A DNA stretch of 64,000 bases from an uncultured Bacteroidota bacterium (GTDB taxonomy: Bacteria; Bacteroidota; Bacteroidia; Chitinophagales; Saprospiraceae): NCBI GenBank assembly GCA_903925535.1, contig CAIYFY010000409.1, positions 1 through 64,000 on the forward strand, given 5' to 3'. Both the position numbers and the translations under genes were made by a program. Under the pieces are notes generated by a model, which had not been told where the DNA came from, made no database searches, and saw only the letters and a list, made by a program, of their open reading frames with translations. This document shows positions 57,901 through 64,000 of the stretch, in pieces. The stretch's first letter is position 1; the number at the start of each line of letters is the position of its first letter.

Positions 57901-60900
57901 CCACTGATTATGTACTGGAGATTTCCTGAACCGGAAGCGAAACTGCCTGCGGCAAGTACAGCCGTGAGACCGGTAACACCAGTGGATGTCACCGTCTGAC
58001 CGGTATGGGCCCCTCCATTACCACCTGTATACGGAACGATGGCACTCACACCAATAGCTGGCTGGCCGGCAGACAACTGTCCGGATAATGTGGCACTGCC
58101 AATAATCAGGGAGGAGACAGATCCGGAAGAAGATACTGTTGCAACGACAATTCCTGAACGGCCTCCGACATAAATTTCGAAACTGGCAGTTCCGGTTCCG
58201 GAAGGTGTCCCGGTAATATTGAAAGTAAGATTGCCCGATCCGTTGGCAAAAGTACCGGCAGCCAGTGTGGCCGTAAGACCAGATACTCCGTCGGAAGGAA
58301 CCGACTGTCCGCTGTAACCGCCGCCATTACCCCCGGTGTATGGCACATTTGCACTCACACCCGAGGCGGCCTGACCGGCAACAAGGGAGCCTGTAATGGT
58401 AGCGCTGCCAACATTCAGCGCCGTTATCGTGCCGGAAGACAATACCGTTGCATTGAGTGTACCTGAACGGCCACCGATACTCAGCGAGAAACTGGCGGTA
58501 CCTGAACTGGAGGGAGTACCGGTAATATTATATGTAATACTGCCCGAACCGTTGGCGAAAGTGCCGGACACAAGCGTAGCCGTGAGGCCGGTTACCCCGG
58601 TTGACAGCACGGACTGACCGCCGTAGGAGCCTCCATTTCCCCCGGTGTAGGGTATATTAGCACTTACGCCCGAGGCTGGCAAACCCGAGGACAGCGTGCC
58701 TGTTATAATTGCTGTGCCCACGTTCAGTGATGTAATAGCCCCTGCCGGGAGTACAGTTGCATTCAGTGTACCTGTCTGACCGCCGATATTCAGTGCAAAC
58801 GCGGCTGTACCGGAAGCCGAAGGCGATCCTGTTATTGTATATACGAGATTACCGGATCCGGAGGCGAAAGTACCGGATGAGAGCATGGCAGTGAGTCCTG
58901 TAACCCCTGTAGATACTACTGTTTGTCCGTTGTGCGAGCCTCCGTTACCTCCTGTGTAAGGTACACTGGCGCTCACGCCCGAAACAGCCTGACCAGCCGT
59001 CATGGTTCCCGATACGGTAGCACTGCCAATTGTCAGGGAAGATATAGTTCCCAGCACAATGACCGGAGCAGCAAGTGTTCCAGTCTGGCCACCAATATTC
59101 AGGGCAAAACTGGCCGTTCCTGCGCCCGATGGCGTACCAGATATATTGTAGGTGAGATTGCCTGATCCGGAGGCAAAATTGCCGGCTGTGAGAGTTGCTG
59201 TGAGACCGGTTACACCCGTAGAAGAAACCGTCTGGCCATTGTGCATTCCTCCATTGCCACTGCCATAGGGAACAACAGCACTGACCCCAGAGGCTGCCTG
59301 GCCGGCTGTCAGATTCCCGTTCAGAGAGGCACACCCGAGCTTGAGCGACGAAATGGAACCAACATCAGTAACGGTAGCATTGAGCACCCCTGCTGCGCCC
59401 CCGATATTAAGGGCAAAACTGGCCGTTCCAGAACCCGCCGGTGTACCCGTAATTGTGTACGTGAGATTTCCGCTTCCAGACGCAAACATACCTGCTCCGA
59501 GATTGGCTGTCAGACCAGTTACACCGGTAGAAACAACGTTCTGACCGGAGTGTGTACCTCCGTTACCCCCATCGTATGGAACGAGTGCACTTACCCCTGA
59601 TGCCGATTGCCCGGAGGTGAGCGTACCGATTATAGTAGCGCCGCCAATGACAAGCGATGTAATCGAACCAGCAGAAGAAACAACAGCATTAAGGGTACCG
59701 GTTTTTCCGCCAATGTTCAGGGCAAATGAAGCTGTCCCTGCACCGGTAGGGACACCGGTAATGGTATAGGCGAGTATCCCGGAGCCGGAGTTGAAATTAC
59801 CCGCCGCCAGGTTGGCTGTGAGGCCGGTAATACCGGTTGAGGTGACTGTCTGACCATTATGAGCACCACCGTCGCCTCCCGTATAGGGTACAGAAGCGCC
59901 CACACCCGTAGCAGATTGTCCTGTGACAAGCGTTCCGGTTACAGTCGCATTCCCGATATCAAGTACAGCAATCGTACCTGCTCCGACTGGTAGAACCGTT
60001 ACGGACAGTGCGGCCGACTGACCACCAATGCTGAGCGCAAAACTGGCTGAGCCTGCTCCCGATGGTGTTCCGATGATTTGGTATGTCAAAGTTCCTGAAC
60101 CGGAAGCGAATACACCGGCAGACAGCGTGGCAGTGAGACCGGTGATACCGGTTGAAGTCACGGTTTGTCCGCCATGTGCGCCGCCGTTACCACCCGTATA
60201 AGGTATACTGGCAGATACACCGGATGCTGCTACACCATTAGTAAGAGAACCGGTGATTACAGCACTTCCTGTTACAAGCGATGAAATGACGCCAGCGGCA
60301 GAACTCGAAACTGCTACAGTCAGAATACCTGTTTGTCCGCCGATATTCAGTGAAAAGCTGGCTGTTCCCGAACCGACGGGGGTTCCGCTGATATTATACA
60401 AGAGATTACCGGATCCGGTTGCGAAGTTACCGGAGGAAAGAACTGCTGTCAGACCCGTTACTCCTGTGGATGTGACCGTCTGACCTCCATGGGTACCTCC
60501 ATTTCCCCCGGTATAGGGAACACTGGCACTTACTCCCGATGCAGCCTGCCCGTCAGTAAGAATTCCGCTGATAGTAGCACTTCCCAGATTCAGACCGGCA
60601 ATAGTACCAGTACCTGTTGGTGATACGACTGCTGTTACGGTACCCGTTTGTCCGCCAATATTCAGTGTGAAACTGGCAGTACCCGAGCCGGAGGGTATTC
60701 CGGAAATGTTATAAACGATGTTTCCGGAACCAGAGCTGAAATTTCCAGGCGAAAGAGAAGCTGTAAGGCCCGTTACCCCGGTTGAAACAACTGACTCTCC
60801 GGGGAAAGAACCTCCGTTGCCGCCCGTGTACGGGATACTGGCGCTAACCCCCGACGCAGTCTGTCCGTCAATCAATATTCCGCTGATGGTGGCACCTCCG

Positions 60901-63900
60901 ATATTCAGGGAGGTAACAATTCCAGCTGGTGAAACAGTTGCATTCAGAACACCTGTTTGCCCGCCAATATCCAGTGCGAAACTGGCAGTACCGGTAAATG
61001 ATGGTGTACCGCTTATGATATATGTGATAGTTCCGGATCCGGAGCTGAAAACACCTGATAGAAGATTGGCGGTAAGTCCGGTCACGCCGGAAGAAGCAAC
61101 AGACTGACTACTGTAGAATCCGCCGTTACCGCCGGTGTATGGAATACCCGCACTTACACCGGTGGCAGCATTTCCCTCCGTGAGCGTTCCGGTAAGAACT
61201 GCAGCACTGAAATTGAGTGTTGTAACTGTACCAATTGGAAGAACCGTAGCGCTCAAAGTGCCCGACTGACCACCAATACTCAGTGTAAAGTTCGCTGTAC
61301 CTGATCCGGACGGTGTTCCACTGATAACTAAAGCCAGACTGCCGGAGCCGGAGGCAAAATTGCCTGCACTCAGTGTGGCCGTGAGGCCCGTCACACCCGT
61401 AGAGGAAACAAACTGGCTGCTGTATGCCCCGCCATTACCACCGCTGTAGGGTACTGCTGCGGTTACACCGCTGGCTGGCAGGCCGGAAGTGAGCACTCCG
61501 GATACGGTTGCTCCTCCCAGATTGAGTGATGTAACCGAACCGACAGACAGCACTGTGGCGTTCAGGGTGCCCGTCTGACCACCAATATTAATGGCAAATC
61601 CTGCAGTACCTGCACCGGAAGGAGTTCCGGTAATGTCATAGGTAAGACTACCAGATCCAACGGAAAAATTACCCGCTGTCAGAGTGGCAGTAAGCCCGGT
61701 CACACCGGTAGAGGAAACCGACTGTCCACTGTGTGTACCGCCACTGCCACCTGTATAGGGAATATTCGCACTCACACCACTGGCGACCTGGCCCGATGCC
61801 AGAACGCCGGACAGGGTAGCAGCTCCAATATTGAGCGATGTAATGGTACCTGCCGAAGTTACGGTCGCACTGAGTATTCCTGTCTGGCCACCGATACCAA
61901 GCGGGAAAGCGGCGATACCGGCACCCGAAGGAGTTCCGCTGATATTGTAGGCAAGATTCCCGGAGCCCGATGCAAAATTTCCGGGTGAAAGCTGTGCTGT
62001 CAGTCCTGTCACGCCGGTAGAAGTGACCGTCTGACCATTGTGCGTACCGCCATTACCTCCTGTGTAGGGGACACTGGCACTCACGCCGGAGGCGGCCTGA
62101 CCACTTCTTAGAGTACCCGTTACTGTAGCACTTCCCAGATTAAGTGATGTAATTGTACCCGAGCCGGCCGGAGACACCGTAGCATCCAGCGAGGCTGTTT
62201 GACCACCGGTAAAAAGTGTGAAACTCGCCGTACCGGAACCGGAGGCTGTACCACTTATTTCATAGGACAAACTACCTGATCCAGAGGCGAAGCTGCCCGG
62301 AGATAATGTAGCTGTCAGCCCTGTAATACCTGTTGATGACACCGTCTGACCAGTGTGTGCACCTCCGTTGCCACCACTGTAGGGCACCGATGCGATTACA
62401 CCGCTTGCCGGTTGTCCGGCCGTCAGGGTACCGGTTACGGTAGCACTGCCAACCAGCAGAGATGTTACAGCTCCCACCGTGGAAACAGTTGCATTTATAT
62501 TGCCAGCCTGGCCGCCGATATTCAGCGCAAAGCTTGCTGTACCCGCACCGGAGGGCGTACCTGTTATATCCAGTGAAAGGCTGCCTGAACCAGTGTTGAA
62601 ATCGCCTGCAGCCAGTGTGGCAGCAAGTCCGGTGATTCCTGTGGAGGAAATCGTTTGTGCATCGTAGGTGCCACCGTTTCCTCCCGTATAGGGTACACTG
62701 GCACTTACACCGCTGGCAGCCTGACCAGGGAACAGCGTCCCGGTAATAGTAGCACTTCCGAGCGACGCAACCGAACCCACCGGATAAACCACCGCTGGCA
62801 GTGTATTGGTATGGCCAACTATATTTAATGCAAAATTCGCACTTCCCGATCCGGAAGGAGTTCCGGTTACATTATAAACAAGGTTTCCCGATCCGGAGGC
62901 GAGATTTCCGGCCGGCAGTGTAGCCGTCAGGCCGGTTACGCCGGTTGAAGTAATTGTCTGGGCGCTGTAAGAGCCTCCATCCCCATTGGTATATGGCACA
63001 GATATACTTACACCGGAAGCACTCTTGCCGTCGGTCAGTATTCCGGTTAATACGGCGCTGTTAACATCAAGAAAGAAATAATTGATTCCCCGGCAACCAC
63101 GAAATCCAGCGGTTGCATCACGGCTGTCGAACGTGGCAGCCGCCTCCGTACGGTCGGATACACGCAATGCCGTAGCTCCATCGTACCACGAGCCACCACG
63201 AAGACCGCCACCATTCGCATTTTTACCTGGCCAGAAGAATACATCGGCATCTCCGTTAACATCCAGCTGACCATTACCGTTCAAACCTGAAAAGGCACGT
63301 CCATTAATATTTCCCATTGTAACGGCTCTTTCCCAGAGATTTCCGCTCAACTCCATAACTCCGTAGTAACCGCCACCTGAACTGACCCGGCCTGAATTCG
63401 ATGCATTGGCTGCGAATATACCAACACGCAACGGGCCATCAGAGTTGCCGTCGGTAGAGATATAAGCAGCGTTTCCCACACTGGTACTGTACCCCGCGGA
63501 AATACCTTCACTGACAGTACCTGCCCCCGAAAGAGAGTAGGCTGCTCCGGTAATACCTGTGGTACCCCATGCATACTCTCCGGCTACCGGACGGTTGCTG
63601 CCCCTTGCTGCCTTCTCGTATTCCAGTTCCGTCATGGGTCGGAGTCCGCTCCAGTCGAGATAAGCTATACCATCGGCCCAGCTCAGATAATTGCATGCGA
63701 GCCATTGTCCGTCGTTGGGCTCATTTCCGGTTCCATCTCCGTCCAGATCACAATATATGGTTACCGGGCCATTTGCCGGCAGCGTCGCATCACAGCGAAG
63801 TCCGTTCCTGTTTGCAACGGACACCGTATTACTCATAACGAACCGATTCGTTATATTTATCCCGGATAGATTCGAAGCAGTACGCAGATTCTGCTGCGCG

Positions 63901-64000
63901 CGCGGGAGCGCATTGAGAAAATCCCGGTACTGCCCCTGGGTAATCTCTCCCTTCATGCAATAGAAACCACGATAACCCGTCGGGTAATTGAAGTTGGTAA
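54990..64000 (-). CDS. Giant secreted repeat protein: N-terminal FGE-sulfatase/SUMF1-like domain, 22 repeats of about 103 aa, two FISUMP-type domains (5' end beyond window)
   Basis: GEITQGQYRDFL...LSWADGIAYLDWSGLRPMTELEYEKAARG...GLRGGSWYDGATALRVSDR; repeats ASGVSASVPYTGGNGGTHNGQTVTSTGVTGLTA; FISUMP MCHNL...PCPTGYRVPTNGQW...SIRCI and MCYNL...PCPTGYRVPARTD...SVRCIKE. Frame is open past 63956 (TNFNYPTGYRGFYC|MKGEI). Confidence 0.9.
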   Translation of the reverse strand, partial: TNFNYPTGYRGFYCMKGEITQGQYRDFLNALPRAQQNLRTASNLSGINITNRFVMSNTVSVANRNGLRCDATLPANGPVTIYCDLDGDGTGNEPNDGQWLACNYLSWADGIAYLDWSGLRPMTELEYEKAARGSNRPVAGEYAWGTTGITGAAYSLSGAGTVSEGISAGYSTSVGNAAYISTDGNSDGPLRVGIFAANASNSGRVSSGGGYYGVMELSGNLWERAVTMGNINGRAFSGLNGNGQLDVNGDADVFFWPGKNANGGGLRGGSWYDGATALRVSDRTEAAATFDSRDATAGFRGCRGINYFFLDVNSAVLTGILTDGKSASGVSISVPYTNGDGGSYSAQTITSTGVTGLTATLPAGNLASGSGNLVYNVTGTPSGSGSANFALNIVGHTNTLPAVVYPVGSVASLGSATITGTLFPGQAASGVSASVPYTGGNGGTYDAQTISSTGITGLAATLAAGDFNTGSGSLSLDITGTPSGAGTASFALNIGGQAGNINATVSTVGAVTSLLVGSATVTGTLTAGQPASGVIASVPYSGGNGGAHTGQTVSSTGITGLTATLSPGSFASGSGSLSYEISGTASGSGTASFTLFTGGQTASLDATVSPAGSGTITSLNLGSATVTGTLRSGQAASGVSASVPYTGGNGGTHNGQTVTSTGVTGLTAQLSPGNFASGSGNLAYNISGTPSGAGIAAFPLGIGGQTGILSATVTSAGTITSLNIGAATLSGVLASGQVASGVSANIPYTGGSGGTHSGQSVSSTGVTGLTATLTAGNFSVGSGSLTYDITGTPSGAGTAGFAINIGGQTGTLNATVLSVGSVTSLNLGGATVSGVLTSGLPASGVTAAVPYSGGNGGAYSSQFVSSTGVTGLTATLSAGNFASGSGSLALVISGTPSGSGTANFTLSIGGQSGTLSATVLPIGTVTTLNFSAAVLTGTLTEGNAATGVSAGIPYTGGNGGFYSSQSVASSGVTGLTANLLSGVFSSGSGTITYIISGTPSFTGTASFALDIGGQTGVLNATVSPAGIVTSLNIGGATISGILIDGQTASGVSASIPYTGGNGGSFPGESVVSTGVTGLTASLSPGNFSSGSGNIVYNISGIPSGSGTASFTLNIGGQTGTVTAVVSPTGTGTIAGLNLGSATISGILTDGQAASGVSASVPYTGGNGGTHGGQTVTSTGVTGLTAVLSSGNFATGSGNLLYNISGTPVGSGTASFSLNIGGQTGILTVAVSSSAAGVISSLVTGSAVITGSLTNGVAASGVSASIPYTGGNGGAHGGQTVTSTGITGLTATLSAGVFASGSGTLTYQIIGTPSGAGSASFALSIGGQSAALSVTVLPVGAGTIAVLDIGNATVTGTLVTGQSATGVGASVPYTGGDGGAHNGQTVTSTGITGLTANLAAGNFNSGSGILAYTITGVPTGAGTASFALNIGGKTGTLNAVVSSAGSITSLVIGGATIIGTLTSGQSASGVSALVPYDGGNGGTHSGQNVVSTGVTGLTANLGAGMFASGSGNLTYTITGTPAGSGTASFALNIGGAAGVLNATVTDVGSISSLKLGCASLNGNLTAGQAASGVSAVVPYGSGNGGMHNGQTVSSTGVTGLTATLTAGNFASGSGNLTYNISGTPSGAGTASFALNIGGQTGTLAAPVIVLGTISSLTIGSATVSGTMTAGQAVSGVSASVPYTGGNGGSHNGQTVVSTGVTGLTAMLSSGTFASGSGNLVYTITGSPSASGTAAFALNIGGQTGTLNATVLPAGAITSLNVGTAIITGTLSSGLPASGVSANIPYTGGNGGSYGGQSVLSTGVTGLTATLVSGTFANGSGSITYNITGTPSSSGTASFSLSIGGRSGTLNATVLSSGTITALNVGSATITGSLVAGQAASGVSANVPYTGGNGGGYSGQSVPSDGVSGLTATLAAGTFANGSGNLTFNITGTPSGTGTASFEIYVGGRSGIVVATVSSSGSVSSLIIGSATLSGQLSAGQPAIGVSAIVPYTGGNGGAHTGQTVTSTGVTGLTAVLAAGSFASGSGNLQYIISGTPSGAGTASYALNIGGQTGTLNASVTAAGSVASLNIGSATLNGLLIAGQSASGTSITVPYTGGNGGSYNGQSVSSTGITGLTASLVTGSLTSGSGNLTYNITGIPSASGTASFALNIGGQTGTLTAPVLAAGAGTITALGIGNATIAGTLSDGVAASGVTATVPYTGGNGGTHTGQTVASTGVTGLTATLSSGSFANGSGNLTYNISGTPSGSGTAGFALNIGGRTGTLNATVLPQGAVGAINCSGAVASGSLEAFKSTTGFSVRVPYTGGNGGSHTGQTVTSTGVTGLTATLTAGSFASGAGTLTYSVTGTPSGTGVAAFALSIGGKTCTLNLAVGQPLCRAKISSSNSKIFMCHNLAVANTNANPFTPGWEIIGGYWQWGRKGPDPANWLNTNTTNFAYGPTGSASGQTNEASVTGWGSAVIAPAGSWDDAAKTASDPCPTGYRVPTNGQWDGVIANNTRTTTGTWTAGTTNYSTGASYGTELFLPAAGYRQNTNGTLVSRGNNGGYWSSTEASNLLSTSNFLNITPTNQTTTTDGRRFGHSIRCIVDDAAVPGGSITNLDCAGVVQTGSLRVYTQASGVSFSVPYTGGNGGIHNGQTVASTGITGLTATLAPGIFASGSGLSGLTYTVTGTPAGDNSGTASFDLNIGGKTCTVNLPVQGPGTITSLDCSSHTKTGTIPGPIVVTVPYTGGDGGAHNGQTVASTGVTGMSAKLLPGTFNNGSGTLTYTVTGGPSSNGNASFALNIGGKTCTLTIPVTKYCGAKDNSGQYREWMCYNLGSANTNADPYTPGWEINGGYWRWGRKQPHNTGPSGPSGPQVNDMQSPVTALQCNANDSWSQTIKTANDPCPTGYRVPARTDITYLLNSNTKTFVGTWNAGNGNYTSGLKMGDYLFFPSAGWFNDGSNQSSTNLVGRGASGKYWTANAEDAPLQEYCYESIAYYMIFYSNSATLGSGSIKNDALSVRCIKE
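55640..56220 (-). repeat. Two further copies of the same coding repeat between the two FISUMP domains
   Basis: FSVPYTGGNGGIHNGQTVASTGITGLTA and VTVPYTGGDGGAHNGQTVASTGVTGMSA. Confidence 0.85.
56900..63060 (-). repeat. 20 consecutive coding repeats, about 310 bp each
   Basis: (V/I)PY(T/S/D/G)(G/N/S)G(N/D/S)GG motif counted 20 times in order; 5890 bp across 19 intervals. Confidence 0.9.

Noticed and set aside
55640-63060. CRISPR or noncoding satellite
   Set aside because: The 310-bp periodicity is in frame and protein-conserved, so it is a coding repeat.
1-64000. Insertion sequences or prophage
   Set aside because: No transposase, integrase or phage structural protein recognised in any frame of the ORF track.

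Overview
This 64 kb window appears to be chromosomal DNA from a member of the Bacteroidota. Supporting signs are T9SS/gliding-type C-terminal domains, SprB, FISUMP and FGE modules, TAnnTTTG-type -7 promoter boxes and A-rich start regions. Most of the first 50 kb is housekeeping or metabolic: Maf, glycosyltransferase, MFS, CBS, KdsB, DASH cryptochrome, PurH, RpoD, HtrA/DegP, Tdk, RibH, RimO, GrpE, DnaJ, tRNA-Leu(GAG), SLC13 transporter and EttA. Two accessory surface-protein regions stand out. One is a 2000-aa P-domain/gliding-motility C-terminal protein at 5.8-11.8 kb. The other is a run of secreted repeat proteins at 50.6-64 kb, including a >2988-aa FGE/22-repeat/FISUMP giant that runs off the right edge. 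The most interesting locus is on the minus strand at about 25.3-21.1 kb: two YeeE/YedE sulfur-transport genes, then a CysM-like synthase, a JAMM protease, a GG-terminated sulfur-carrier protein and a MoeB-rhodanese. This matches the CysO/Mec/CysM cysteine pathway. Its leader (24171-24023) encodes an unlisted 30-codon ORF, MTHSFTCCTICCCCAAPVPEAVLTHLCNLN, with six Cys in eight residues. The ORF is followed by a 13-bp intrinsic terminator and has a plausible 10-nt antiterminator, so it looks like a classical cysteine-responsive attenuator. All functional names come from reading the translated sequences; no database search was run.
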